Positions 1 to 8,049 of a stretch of 64,000 nucleotides of DNA are shown here, piece after piece (within the stretch, counting starts at the first letter, position 1; every line of letters begins with the position of its first letter). The stretch is from NCBI RefSeq assembly GCF_014235185.1, contig NZ_CP060131.1, positions 379,501-443,500 of the forward strand, written 5' to 3'. Source of the stretch: Pseudonocardia petroleophila (GTDB lineage: Bacteria > Actinomycetota > Actinomycetes > Mycobacteriales > Pseudonocardiaceae). The position numbers were made by a program, and so were the translations under genes. The notes beneath the pieces were generated by a model. It searched no databases. It was not told the DNA's origin and saw only the letters and a list, made by a program, of their open reading frames with translations.

Positions 1-1
1 G

Positions 2-853
2 CTGACGATGATGCACGCCGAGAACGGCATCGCGATCGACGTGCTCGTGGAGCAGGCGCTGGCCCGCGGTGAGACCGACCCGCGCGTGCACGGCGAGGTC
101 CGGCGCGAGCTGCTGGAGACCGAGGCGACGCACCGCGCGATCAAGCTGGCGCAGGTCGCGGGCGCCCCGCTCTACGTCGTGCACCTCTCCGCGCGCTCGG
201 CGCTCGCGGAGATCGCGAAGGCCCGCGACGAGGGCTACAACGCCTTCGCCGAGACCTGCCCGCAGTACCTGTTCCTGTCCACCGACGACCTGGCGCGGCC
301 CGGCTTCGAGGGCGCCAAGTACGTCTGCTCCACGCCGCTGCGACCGAAGGACCACCAGGCCGACCTGTGGCGGGGGCTGCGCACCGACGACCTGTCCGTG
401 GTCTCCACCGACCACTGCCCGTTCTGCTTCACCGGGCAGAAGGAGATGGGGATCGGCGACTTCTCCAAGATCCCCAACGGGCTGCCGGGCGTCGAGAACC
501 GGATGGACCTGCTGCACCAGGGCGTCGTCGACGGGCACATCTCGCGGCGGCGCTGGATCGAGATCGCCTGCGCCACCCCGGCGCGGATGTTCGGCCTCTA
601 CCCGCGCAAGGGCACCATCGCGCCCGGGGCCGACGCCGACATCGTGATCTACGACCCGGCCGCCACGCAGGTGATCTCCGCGCAGACGCACCACATGGCC
701 GTCGACTACTCGGCGTACGAAGGCAAGCAGATCACCGGGAGGGTCGAGACGGTGCTCTCCCGCGGCCGCGTCGTGATCGACGGCGGCGCCTACCACGGGA
801 GGCCCGGCGACGGCGCCTACCTGCGCCGCGACACCTGCCAGTACCTGCGGTGA
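2..853 (+). CDS. Dihydropyrimidinase / D-hydantoinase, C-terminal part (5' end outside window)
   Basis: Cyclic amidohydrolase that opens dihydropyrimidine or hydantoin rings in the cytoplasm. The reading frame is open from base 2, so the true start lies before the window. About 283 codons remain of a family of roughly 460 residues. Visible family features are the metal-ligand strand VVHLSA, the STDHCPF motif carrying the catalytic Asp, the substrate-loop region NGLPGVENR, and the C-terminal GADADIVIYDP strand. The carboxylated-lysine motif would be upstream and is not seen. The stop overlaps the GTG of the next gene (GTGA), so the two are co-translated. Hydantoinase and dihydropyrimidinase activities cannot be separated from sequence alone. 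Confident of family, unsure of substrate. Confidence 0.9.
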   Translation: MTMMHAENGIAIDVLVEQALARGETDPRVHGEVRRELLETEATHRAIKLAQVAGAPLYVVHLSARSALAEIAKARDEGYNAFAETCPQYLFLSTDDLARPGFEGAKYVCSTPLRPKDHQADLWRGLRTDDLSVVSTDHCPFCFTGQKEMGIGDFSKIPNGLPGVENRMDLLHQGVVDGHISRRRWIEIACATPARMFGLYPRKGTIAPGADADIVIYDPAATQVISAQTHHMAVDYSAYEGKQITGRVETVLSRGRVVIDGGAYHGRPGDGAYLRRDTCQYLR

Positions 854-1860
854 CCGGGATGGACATCGGACTGGTCCTGCAGACCGACCCGCCCGCGCGC
901 GCGGTCGTCGACCTGATGGTGCGCGCGGAGGGGCTGGGGTTCAGCCACGGCTGGACGTTCGACTCGCACGTGCTCTGGCAGGAGCCCTACGTCCTGTACC
1001 CGCAGATCCTGGCGCGGACCTCGCGGCTGGTCGTCGGGCCGATGGTGACGAACCCGGCCACCCGCGACTGGACGGTCCTCGCCTCGATGCACGCCACGCT
1101 CGACGAGCAGTTCGGGCACCGGACGGTCTGCGGCATCGGACGCGGCGACTCGGCGGTGCGCGTGCAGGGTCGCCCACCGACGACGCTGGCCCGGCTCGAG
1201 GAGTCGATGCACGTCATCCGGGAGCTGGCCGGGGGCCGGGCCGTCGACCTCGGGGGAACGCAGGTGCGGATCCCGTGGGTGGCCGAGGGGGTGCCGGAGC
1301 TGCCGGTGTGGATGGCCGGCTACGGCCCCAAGGCGCTCGACCTCGTCGGCCGCTGCGCCGACGGGTTCATCCTGCAGCTCGCCGACCCCTACCTCGTCGA
1401 GTGGACGGTGAAGACCGTGCGCGCGGCCGCGGAGGCGGCCGGCCGCGACCCGGCGTCGATCACGATCTGCGTGGCCGCGCCCGCCTACGTCTCCGACGAC
1501 GTCGGGCACGCGCGGGACCAGTGCCGCTGGTTCGGCGGGATGGTCGGCAACCACGTCGCCGACCTGGTGACGCGCTACGGCGCCGGGTCGTCGGTGGTCC
1601 CGTCGGCGCTCACCGGCTACATCAAGGACCGCGACGGCTACGACTACTCCCACCACGGCCGCGCGGGCAACGCGTCGACCACCTTCGTGCCCGACGAGGT
1701 CGTCGACCGGTTCTGCCTGCTCGGCCCGGCGTCCGCGCACCGGGAGCGGCTCGCCGAGCTGCGCGGTCTCGGCGTCGACCAGTTCGCGGTCTACGCCATG
1801 CACGACGGCCGGGAGGCCACGATCGAGGCGTACGGGGAGTCGGTGATCCCGGCGCTGTGA
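850..1860 (+). CDS. LLM-class F420-dependent oxidoreductase (TIGR03842-like)
   Basis: Luciferase-like (beta/alpha)8 flavin/F420 oxidoreductase of 336 residues. The GTG at 850 overlaps the hydantoinase stop by four bases. An in-frame ATG at 859 gives MDIGLVLQTDPP and is an alternative start. The N-terminal strand, the VGPMVTNPATRDWTVLASMHATLDE-type region and the HYDR-like C-terminal end match this family. From memory, members of this subfamily are often encoded next to hydantoinases, which fits a pyrimidine or hydantoin catabolic operon. The exact substrate is unknown. Whether it uses F420 or FMN is inferred from family only. Confidence 0.85.
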   Translation: MTGMDIGLVLQTDPPARAVVDLMVRAEGLGFSHGWTFDSHVLWQEPYVLYPQILARTSRLVVGPMVTNPATRDWTVLASMHATLDEQFGHRTVCGIGRGDSAVRVQGRPPTTLARLEESMHVIRELAGGRAVDLGGTQVRIPWVAEGVPELPVWMAGYGPKALDLVGRCADGFILQLADPYLVEWTVKTVRAAAEAAGRDPASITICVAAPAYVSDDVGHARDQCRWFGGMVGNHVADLVTRYGAGSSVVPSALTGYIKDRDGYDYSHHGRAGNASTTFVPDEVVDRFCLLGPASAHRERLAELRGLGVDQFAVYAMHDGREATIEAYGESVIPAL

Positions 1861-1910
1861 TCCGCACGGCGCTGTGACCGGGGCGGCGCCGTGATCGGTA
1901 CGGTCGCGGC

Positions 1911-2456
1911 GTGGCCGACGTGATCGACGTCCTGTTCGGGTGCGTGCGGGTCGAGGTCGGCTCCGGGCACGTCGAGGTGTCGGGTCACGCGCTGCCGCCC
2001 GTCGTGCTCGTCCGCGCACCGGACGCCGCCGTGCGGGTGGGCGTCCCGATCGGGACGCGGGACGCCTCCGCGCTCGCGCTCACCGTCGACGGGGAGCCGG
2101 TGGAGCTGCGTCCCGCGCGCGGGGGTCTGACCCGACGCTCGTACCGGGTGGCGGTCCGCCGCGGCGCCGACGACCTCCTGTTCACCCCGAGCAGCCCCAC
2201 CACCGCCCGTCTGGTCCGCGGGCGCCGCTACCGCGGCGACAACGAGCTGGGCACGTTCGAGCGCGCCGACGGATCGCTGCTGCCGGCGCGGTGGAGCGAG
2301 GACGTGTCCGCGCTCGGGGTCCGCGTGGCCGGACTCGGCCCGCTGCCGTGGGAGGCGACCGTCGGGTACGCGCTGGCGGCCGCTTTCGGGACCGGTGCGC
2401 AGTTCTTCCTCGGTCTGCTTCTGGAAGGCAGCGAACACGTGAGCGGACCGGGATGA
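1911..2456 (+). CDS. Hypothetical protein
   Basis: An open frame of 181 residues starting at GTG 1911, with codon use like its neighbours. I do not recognise a family. The predicted protein looks beta-rich (many alternating hydrophobic stretches such as VRVEVGSGHVEVSG). It ends in a hydrophobic segment around residues 150-170 (GYALAAAFGTGAQFFLGLLL) that could be membrane-associated. It follows the oxidoreductase by 50 bases on the same strand and stops three bases before the SOS box of the next gene. Function unknown. The reading frame is better supported than the antisense alternative, which has the composition of a shadow frame. Confidence 0.6.
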   Translation: MADVIDVLFGCVRVEVGSGHVEVSGHALPPVVLVRAPDAAVRVGVPIGTRDASALALTVDGEPVELRPARGGLTRRSYRVAVRRGADDLLFTPSSPTTARLVRGRRYRGDNELGTFERADGSLLPARWSEDVSALGVRVAGLGPLPWEATVGYALAAAFGTGAQFFLGLLLEGSEHVSGPG

Positions 2457-2459
2457 TGC

Positions 2460-2488
2460 TCGAACAGACGTTCGAGCTCTGGTAGAAT
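2460..2488 (+). promoter_or_regulatory. LexA-type SOS box overlapping a promoter
   Basis: Bases 2460-2475 read TCGAAC-AGAC-GTTCGA, a perfect match to the actinobacterial/mycobacterial LexA box TCGAAC-N4-GTTCGA. A -10-like hexamer TAGAAT lies at 2483-2488, and the left half of the SOS box sits 17 bp upstream where the -35 element belongs, so LexA binding would block RNA polymerase. The ATG of the HNH gene (2495) is seven bases after the -10 element, which predicts a leaderless transcript starting at or next to the start codon. No Shine-Dalgarno sequence is present. Confidence 0.85.
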
Positions 2489-2494
2489 GGGGAC

Positions 2495-3697
2495 ATGCCC
2501 GCCGACCGTTCCGAGACGTCGCTCATCGAGCGGATCGCGCGGCTCGAAGAACGGAAAGCGGCGATCGCGGTCGAGCAGTCGGAGGTCATTCTCGCGTTCG
2601 CGAAAGCACACGCGGAATCGCAGACCGCCGCCGGGGAGGTCGATCCCGAGAAGCTCGAACGCAGCATCGCCGCCCAGGTCGGACTCGCCTGCCGGGTCTC
2701 ACCCACCGAGGGTCGCCGACGGGTGCGGATCGCTCGGGATCTGCACGCCGGGCACACCCGGGTACGTGAGCTGCACGCCGCAGGGCGGCTCAGCGAGTAC
2801 AAGACCGCGACCATCGTGGCCGCCACCGCGCACCTCTCACCCGCCGAGCGGGCCGAGGTCGACGAGCAGCTCGCGCAGCAGCGGGTCGAGGCCCTCGGCG
2901 TCCGCCGGATCCACGACCTCGCCCGGACCCTCGCCGCACAGGTCGCACCGGAGAAGTTCACCGCCCGCTGCCGCGCCGCCCGCACCGGTCGACGGGTATC
3001 GGTCCGTCCCGCCGCGGACGGGATGGCCGACCTGACCGCCCACCTACCGGTCGAAGTTGCCGTGGCCTGCTACGCAGCACTCGCCGCCGCGGTGAACGAG
3101 GTCGCCGTCTCGCCCGAACCGGTCACCCGCGGGCGCGGTCAGATCATGGCCGACACCCTCGTCGAGCGACTCACCGGACAGGCCACCGCTCGCGACGTGA
3201 ACATCGAGATCCAGGTCATGGTCCCCATCGAGACCCTGGTCGACGACGACAGCCCGCTCCCCGCGGAGATCCCCGGCCACGGACCCGTCCCGGCCGAACT
3301 CCTCACGACCAGCGACGGTCGCAAGACCTGGCGACGGCTCGTCACCCGCAACGGGATCGTGATCGGCGGGGATTCCCGCAGCCGACTGTTCACCGGACAG
3401 TTGGCGGCGTTGATCCGGGCGAGAGACGGCCACAGGTGCCGCGAGTCCTACTGCGACGCACCGATCCGCCACATCGACCACGTAGAACGGTGGGCCGATG
3501 GCGGCCGCACCGAGTTCGGCAACGGCCGCGGGCTGTGCGCATTCCACAACCACGTCCGCGAAACCACTGGATGGCGCGTGCGGAACACCGACGGAACCGT
3601 CACGACGACCACACCGACAGGTGCGGAGTACACCTCCGACATCAGTGCCGGAGAAAGCCGGCTCCCCCTTTCACCGGATCGACACGACGCAGCCTGA
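2495..3697 (+). CDS. DUF222 / 13E12-family HNH endonuclease domain protein
   Basis: A 400-residue member of the actinobacterial 13E12 repeat family: an N-terminal alpha-helical DUF222 region (about residues 10-270) followed by a C-terminal HNH nuclease fold. The HNH core is visible as HRCRESYCD, then IRHIDHVERWADGG and LCAFHNH, near residues 310-355, giving the expected His/Asn/His and Cys zinc-site residues. The ATG at 2495 is chosen because it lies directly downstream of the SOS box and TAGAAT element. Some M. tuberculosis 13E12 genes are known to carry LexA sites, so DNA-damage induction is expected. These proteins are often repeated and possibly mobile. Substrate and role are unknown. Confidence 0.9.
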   Translation: MPADRSETSLIERIARLEERKAAIAVEQSEVILAFAKAHAESQTAAGEVDPEKLERSIAAQVGLACRVSPTEGRRRVRIARDLHAGHTRVRELHAAGRLSEYKTATIVAATAHLSPAERAEVDEQLAQQRVEALGVRRIHDLARTLAAQVAPEKFTARCRAARTGRRVSVRPAADGMADLTAHLPVEVAVACYAALAAAVNEVAVSPEPVTRGRGQIMADTLVERLTGQATARDVNIEIQVMVPIETLVDDDSPLPAEIPGHGPVPAELLTTSDGRKTWRRLVTRNGIVIGGDSRSRLFTGQLAALIRARDGHRCRESYCDAPIRHIDHVERWADGGRTEFGNGRGLCAFHNHVRETTGWRVRNTDGTVTTTTPTGAEYTSDISAGESRLPLSPDRHDAA

Positions 3698-3979
3698 CGA
3701 TCGGCTGCGGTGCCTGCAACGAGGGTGGGCACGACCACCGATATCCGGGCCGGGTGGGCAGCCGTCCCCGACCGACGTGCCCGACCCCCGGCCCATTCCC
3801 TCCCGCCGAGCAGGGCGAGACGCCCGGTGGTCCCGGAACCGCAACCCCACCGACCGACACGACCCGCACCCGACCGGCTGGCGTCCTGGCCTGCAGTAGA
3901 ACGGACCCCGGAGGAACCGGCGCCCGGCCCACACAGGCCAGAACCTGCCCACTCACCGAGCAGTGGCGGCAGACCGGCG
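3698..3979. other. Intergenic region between convergent genes
   Basis: This 282-base stretch separates the HNH gene from the convergent molybdenum storage operon. Frames run through it on both strands but have the composition of shadow frames and no ribosome binding sites. I see no convincing terminator hairpin or gene here. Confidence 0.4.
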
Positions 3980-4780
3980 TCAGGCGTGCACCACCGTGCC
4001 CACGTCCTCGCCCGCCAGCGCGCGGGTGAGGGCGCCGGGGGTGAGGCCGTTGACGATCCGGATCTCCCGCACGTGCTTGGCGTGGGCCATCAGCTGCAGC
4101 ACCAGCGGGTCGATCGGCAGGGACTCGGGCTTGGTGTCGAGCAGCTCGGCGGCCCCGATCCGGCCCACCACCCCGGCACCGACGTCGATCCCGTCGACGT
4201 CCTTGACGTAGACCAGGTCCGCGGCGCCGTAGGCGTCGGCGAGCAGGAAGGTGCCGGCGTCGCCGCGGTGCACCGGGATCTTGCCGACGGCGGGCGGGAA
4301 CTCGTGGCGGCCGTAGGGCGGGTAGCCGTTGGAGACGACCGCGCGGCTGGCCTGCAGGTGCGCGGCGAGCTGGTGCGCGACGGTCTCGTGGGCCACGTAG
4401 GAGACGCCGTCGGCGGCGAGCAGGGCCGCGACCATGTGCCCGTTCTGCTCCGCCTCGGTGGCGGCGAGGCCGGCGAGCGCGGCGGTGGGCAGACCGAGGT
4501 CGAGGCCCACGCCGAGCACGTGCCGGGCGCGGACGCCGGCCCCGGTCGTGACGAGCAGGCGGTGCTCGGGCAGGGCGGCGCGCAGCTCGTCGACGACGGA
4601 CAGCACGGCGTCGGCGCCGCGGTCCATGATCGCGGTGCCGCCGATCGAGACGACCTGCAGCCACGGCAGCAGCCGGATGACCGGGCGGCCGACGGGCCTG
4701 ACGAGCTCGCGGTCGAGCAGCGTCTGCCGCATCAGGGCGGACGGGACGTCCTTCGCGGCGGTGGTGTCGGGGTGGGTCAT
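3980..4780 (-). CDS. mosA: Molybdenum storage protein, alpha-type subunit (amino acid kinase fold)
   Basis: A 266-residue protein of the amino acid kinase/UMP kinase superfamily that matches the alpha subunit of the Azotobacter molybdenum storage protein, which packs polyoxomolybdate clusters in an ATP-dependent cage. Matching regions are the N-terminal [12 protein letters not shown], the glycine-rich [22 protein letters not shown], the [11 protein letters not shown] loop and the [13 protein letters not shown] ending. The ATG at 4780 follows GAGGAGC, 11 bases after the beta gene stop, so this is the second gene of the operon. In the Azotobacter protein, as I recall it, the loop here carries a histidine triplet at the molybdenum site. 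Here only the last histidine remains (G-R-H), so metal handling may differ. It could be mistaken for uridylate kinase in automatic annotation. Confidence 0.85.
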   Translation of the reverse strand: MTHPDTTAAKDVPSALMRQTLLDRELVRPVGRPVIRLLPWLQVVSIGGTAIMDRGADAVLSVVDELRAALPEHRLLVTTGAGVRARHVLGVGLDLGLPTAALAGLAATEAEQNGHMVAALLAADGVSYVAHETVAHQLAAHLQASRAVVSNGYPPYGRHEFPPAVGKIPVHRGDAGTFLLADAYGAADLVYVKDVDGIDVGAGVVGRIGAAELLDTKPESLPIDPLVLQLMAHAKHVREIRIVNGLTPGALTRALAGEDVGTVVHA

Positions 4781-4791
4781 GTCGATGCTCC

Positions 4792-5598
4792 TCAGGCCGC
4801 GGTGATGATCGTGCCGACGTGCTCGCCCTGCAGGGCGCGCGTGATCAGACCGGGCTTCAGCCCGTTGATCACCTGGATCTGCCGGACGAACCGGGCGCGG
4901 CGCATGAGCTCCAGGACGGGCCGCTCGACGACGAGGTCGGGGAAGTCGCGCTCGATCAGCTCGTCGACGGTGATCCGCTCGATGAGCGTGGCCGACGCGT
5001 CGGTCTTCGGGTTCGCGGTGTACAGCCCGTCCTCGTCCTTGACGAAGATCATCTGCTTGCAGCCGTAGGCCTCGGCGACGAGGTAGCAGCCGGCGTCGGT
5101 GCGGTAGGGCGGGATGACGCCCTCGGCGGGCACGTGCTGCCACATCCCGTAGGGCGGCATGCCGGGGAAGATCGCGGCGCGGGCCTCGGCGAGGTGCAGC
5201 GGCAGGGCGCCGAGCGCACCCGCGTCGATCACCGGGACGCCGTGGCGGGCCATCAGGAACCCGAGCATCGTCGCGTTCTGGCCGGCCACCGCCGAACCCA
5301 CGTCGGACAGCACGCCGGTGGGCAGGCCCAGCTCCGCGGCGAGGGAGTAGGCGTGCCGGGCCCGGGTGCCGCCCCCGGTGCCGATCAGCATCCGGTGCTC
5401 GGCCCTGGCCGCGACGAGCTCGTCGACCACCGGGTGCACCGCGGCCCGACCGCGGTCCATGAGGCTCTGGCCGCCGATCTTGAGCACGCTCACGTCCGGC
5501 AGGATCCGCTGGTCCGGGACCTCATCGGTCGCCGCCATCAGTTCCGGGTCGCTCAGCGTCCGGCTCGTCAACAGGGCCTCGAGGCCACCTGCCGTCAC
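4792..5598 (-). CDS. mosB: Molybdenum storage protein, beta-type subunit (amino acid kinase fold)
   Basis: A 268-residue partner of the downstream alpha-type subunit and first gene of the pair. It follows the Azotobacter beta subunit closely: RTLSDPEL near the N-terminus, the ATP-site strand [37 protein letters not shown], the segment [33 protein letters not shown] and the terminal [13 protein letters not shown] at 5598 is chosen because GGGAGGAGG lies just upstream. The 50 extra codons that could be read further upstream would cross the leader hairpin. Finding both subunits side by side argues for a real heteromeric storage cage rather than a UMP kinase. No molybdate transporter or nitrogenase gene is in the window. 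Confidence 0.87.
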   Translation of the reverse strand: MTAGGLEALLTSRTLSDPELMAATDEVPDQRILPDVSVLKIGGQSLMDRGRAAVHPVVDELVAARAEHRMLIGTGGGTRARHAYSLAAELGLPTGVLSDVGSAVAGQNATMLGFLMARHGVPVIDAGALGALPLHLAEARAAIFPGMPPYGMWQHVPAEGVIPPYRTDAGCYLVAEAYGCKQMIFVKDEDGLYTANPKTDASATLIERITVDELIERDFPDLVVERPVLELMRRARFVRQIQVINGLKPGLITRALQGEHVGTIITAA

Positions 5599-5599
5599 G

Positions 5600-5634
5600 T
5601 CGTCCTCCTCCCGTGCCCGGCCGGTGCCGGGCAC
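5600..5634 (-). promoter_or_regulatory. Leader hairpin and strong RBS of the molybdenum storage operon
   Basis: On the minus strand a perfect 9-bp stem (arms 5613-5621 and 5626-5634, four-base loop) ends directly before GGGAGGAGG, the ribosome binding site of the beta subunit. Such a hairpin next to the RBS could stabilise the mRNA or modulate translation. I do not recognise it as a known riboswitch. Confidence 0.45.
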
Positions 5635-5745
5635 ACGGGGAGGACGGTAGCGAGCGACCGCGTCGTGCACGATCAGGTGGCGCCGCCGAAAACGCGGCGC
5701 GAAGATCGTCGACGGCACGCGCACACGGCGCGCGACGCCGTGGCC

Positions 5746-5774
5746 CACCGCCGGGGCGGTTCGCCCCGGCGCGG
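5746..5774 (-). terminator. Hairpin terminator after tatA
   Basis: Arms CCGGGGCG (5751-5758) and CGCCCCGG (5762-5769) form a perfect 8-bp stem with a three-base loop. It is extended by CACCG/CGGTG across a small bulge. It lies just downstream of the tatA stop (5797, minus strand) and before the storage-protein genes, so these are probably separate transcripts. Confidence 0.6.
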
Positions 5775-5796
5775 TGTGAGCCGTGTCACTCCCGGG

Positions 5797-6057
5797 TCAG
5801 CGGACCCGCTCGGCCTCCACGACCGGCATCTGCGCGGTCGGCGCGGGTGCGTCGACGACGGGGAGCGCCGAGGTGCGCGCCGGCTCCGGCTCGCGGTCCT
5901 CGGTCTTGCCGTCCTCCTTGAGGCCCTTCATCTCACCCTTGAAGACACGGGCGGACTGGCCGATCGAGCGGGCCATGTCGGGGAGCTTCTTGGCTCCGAA
6001 GACCAGCAAGAGGACGCCGAGCAGGACGATTAGTTCCCAACCACCGAGGTTCGGCAC
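5797..6057 (-). CDS. tatA: Sec-independent protein translocase TatA
   Basis: An 86-residue TatA/E: a short N-terminus (PNLGGWELIV), one transmembrane helix to about residue 20, the conserved FGAKKLPDMARSIG hinge and amphipathic helix (about 21-45), then a charged, disordered tail. It forms the pore of the twin-arginine pathway in the cytoplasmic membrane. GTG at 6057 is used, with AGGAAG upstream. It sits directly downstream of a gene for a protein with an obvious twin-arginine signal. TatB and TatC are not in the window, so they must be supplied from elsewhere. Confidence 0.93.
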   Translation of the reverse strand: MPNLGGWELIVLLGVLLLVFGAKKLPDMARSIGQSARVFKGEMKGLKEDGKTEDREPEPARTSALPVVDAPAPTAQMPVVEAERVR

Positions 6058-6103
6058 GGGGGGCTTCCTTCCGTCGTTCGTTCAGGGCTTGTACAGAGCA
6101 CAA

Positions 6104-6141
6104 CGGGCGGACAGGGCCGGGGTTCCGGTCCTGTCCGCCCG
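6104..6141 (-). terminator. Hairpin terminator after the ferritin-like gene
   Basis: A 17-bp stem (arms 6104-6120 and 6125-6141, four-base loop GGTT, one imperfect pair) lies 20 bases beyond the stop of the ferritin-like gene and 47 bases before tatA. It would terminate the upstream transcript, or attenuate read-through into tatA. Confidence 0.65.
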
Positions 6142-6161
6142 CATGTGGAGATGACGCCCGA

Positions 6162-7118
6162 TCAGGCGTTGTCGTCGCTGGTGTTGATGCCGCCGTTGAC
6201 CCCGTTCGGGAAGAACCCGCCCGAGGTGACCGACGCCGGGTTCAGGTACACGATGTTGAGGACCTGGCCGGCGGTGCGCGAGTAGGCGATGCCGTTCTCG
6301 TCGGTCGGCACGATGTTGCTGTTGCCGTCGGAGTCGACGATGCCCTGGTCGAGGTCGGCCGGGCCGTCGAGGCTGTCGCGCGCGTCCGAGATGGCGCCCG
6401 CGGCGTCCTCGAAGCCCTTGGCCAGCAGCACCGTGCGGACCAGGCCCGCGTGGTACGCCTCGACCGCGAGGATGCCGGCGGCCGCCTCGAGGAAGGTCTT
6501 GTTGGTGATGAGCGGCGAGGCGCCCTTGTAGGCCGTGACGCCCACGTCCTCGAAGACGTAGGCGCCGAGGAGGAAGTTGTCCTCGTTGGCGAAGACGTCG
6601 AAGGCCTCGCCCGGGCCGACCAGGCCGGCGGCCTGCGCCGCGGCGGAGAACGCGTCCTGCAGGTCGATCGCGGGACGCGCGACCTTCGCGTCGCCCAGGG
6701 CGGCGCGGAGGAAGTCGACGTGGTCGCGCTCGTCCTGCGCGATCTCGATCGCGTACTGCTTGGCCAGCTTCGACTCGAAGTCGACCTTGTAGCCGCCGGT
6801 GACCTCGCCGAGCTTGCCGGAGCCGTCGATCTGGTCGTCGTTGAGGCCCTCGCCGAACGCGCCGCGCAGGTAGAACTCGGCCTCGAGGTACTCGAGGTTG
6901 AGCGCGAAGTTGAGCACGGCCGCGTCGGTCGCGGCACCGTCGTCGCTGTCGTCCGACGCGAACGCCGCACCCGACAGGGCCAGGCCGCCACCGGCGACAC
7001 CCGCCACTCCCAGGCCGGTCAGGCCCGCGGCGCGCAGGAAGCGGCGGCGGTCGACGGCGTTCTCCGCGCTCCGGTTGATGGCCTCGCGCACGAATGCCTT
7101 GCTGAATCCCTCGAACAC
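6162..7118 (-). CDS. Tat-exported ferritin-like domain protein
   Basis: A 318-residue secreted protein with a clear twin-arginine signal near residues 24-55: [13 protein letters not shown], then a hydrophobic Gly/Ala stretch and an AFAS cleavage-type site. The mature part is ferritin-like (pfam13668 type). Helices carry paired acidic and histidine residues such as [17 protein letters not shown], then [17 protein letters not shown], and later [15 protein letters not shown], the pattern for a di-iron four-helix bundle. The GTG at 7118 gives the full signal. It is followed by tatA, consistent with dedicated export. The metal bound and the reaction are not known for this family. Confidence 0.85.
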   Translation of the reverse strand: MFEGFSKAFVREAINRSAENAVDRRRFLRAAGLTGLGVAGVAGGGLALSGAAFASDDSDDGAATDAAVLNFALNLEYLEAEFYLRGAFGEGLNDDQIDGSGKLGEVTGGYKVDFESKLAKQYAIEIAQDERDHVDFLRAALGDAKVARPAIDLQDAFSAAAQAAGLVGPGEAFDVFANEDNFLLGAYVFEDVGVTAYKGASPLITNKTFLEAAAGILAVEAYHAGLVRTVLLAKGFEDAAGAISDARDSLDGPADLDQGIVDSDGNSNIVPTDENGIAYSRTAGQVLNIVYLNPASVTSGGFFPNGVNGGINTSDDNA

Positions 7119-7236
7119 TGCGGTCTCCTCGATGCGACGTTCCTACGACGGACCCGTGCTGGGGTACGGGTCCCGGCACAGCCGTGCCGCCATTCGGACC
7201 AACGAGGCCGTTCCTCGGAGCGGTACGGCCGAGCGC

Positions 7237-7280
7237 GTGAACGAAGTCCCTGCTACGTGAACGAAGTCCCTGCTACGTGA
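7237..7280. repeat. Tandem 20-bp direct repeat upstream of the ferritin-like gene
   Basis: Two perfect copies of GTGAACGAAGTCCCTGCTAC (7237-7256 and 7257-7276) are followed by a partial third copy that begins GTGAAACGAGG. The 20-bp period is close to two helical turns. The repeat lies in the 196-base gap between ispD and the ferritin-like gene. It could be an operator array or a slippage product. A separate 8-bp inverted repeat (7150-7157 / 7166-7173) lies nearer the start codon. Confidence 0.8.
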
Positions 7281-7314
7281 AACGAGGTCGCGGGCGGCTG
7301 TCGCCCGCGGACCG

Positions 7315-8013
7315 TCACCGGCCGAGCGCGCCGGAGACCACGTCGAGGTCGTGCCGGTAGGTGACCTTGATGTTGCGCGGGTCGCCCGCGACGACGCGCA
7401 CGGCGAGGTCGGGGGCGAACCGCTCCACGCACGACGCCGTGTCGGTGCCGGCGAACCCCTCGCGCTCGGCCTCCTCGTAAGCGGCCAGCAGCGGGGCGGC
7501 GCGGAAGCCCTGGGGGGTCTGCACCGCGGTGAGGCGGGCCGGGGCGACGAGTCCACCGGCCCCGTCGGCCACCGCGAGGTCTGCCCGCAGCAGCCCCGGC
7601 ACCGCTCCCCCGGACTCCCGGGCCACGCGCAGGACCTCGGCGACGAGCGCGGGCCCGGCCAGCGGCCGCGCGCCGTCGTGGACGAGCACGACGTCGACCG
7701 CGCCCGAGCCGATGCGCGCGGCCAGAGCGCGCAGCCCGGCGAGCTCGGAGCCCTGCCGGGTCGCTCCCCCGTCGACGACCTCCACCGCGGCGGCGTGCTC
7801 GACCTCCTCGTCGAGGACCCGGCGCGCCAGGTCGCGGTCACCGGCGCGGACGACCAGCACCACGGGGCCGACGCCCGGCGCACCGGCCAGCGCGTCGATC
7901 GACCAGGCCAGCACAGAGCGGCCCGCCACGGGCAGGTACACCTTGTTCCGGTCGGCCCCGACCCGGCTGCCGCTGCCCCCGGCCAGCACCATCGCCGCAG
8001 CACCCACCCGCAC
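7315..8013 (-). CDS. ispD: 2-C-methyl-D-erythritol 4-phosphate cytidylyltransferase
   Basis: A 232-residue nucleotidyltransferase of the MEP isoprenoid pathway that joins CTP to methylerythritol phosphate. The N-terminal CTP loop is seen as AAMVLAGGSGSRVGADRNKVYLPV, followed by the LVHDGARPL motif, the substrate region LTAVQTPQGF, TDTASCVE and the C-terminal DPRNIKVTYRHDLDV. GTG at 8013 is chosen to include the first strand. The usual actinobacterial neighbours carD and ispF are absent here, so this may be a second, unlinked copy or a relocated gene. A related cytidylyltransferase with another substrate is possible but less likely. Confidence 0.85.
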   Translation of the reverse strand: MRVGAAAMVLAGGSGSRVGADRNKVYLPVAGRSVLAWSIDALAGAPGVGPVVLVVRAGDRDLARRVLDEEVEHAAAVEVVDGGATRQGSELAGLRALAARIGSGAVDVVLVHDGARPLAGPALVAEVLRVARESGGAVPGLLRADLAVADGAGGLVAPARLTAVQTPQGFRAAPLLAAYEEAEREGFAGTDTASCVERFAPDLAVRVVAGDPRNIKVTYRHDLDVVSGALGR

Positions 8014-8049
8014 CGCGCCAGTATCGCGCCCCCTGGTTACCGTCGGGTC

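Noticed and set aside
817..2019. A 400-codon antisense frame over the oxidoreductase
   Set aside because: Composition of a shadow frame and no domain. The + strand frame encodes a complete LLM-type protein coupled to the hydantoinase.
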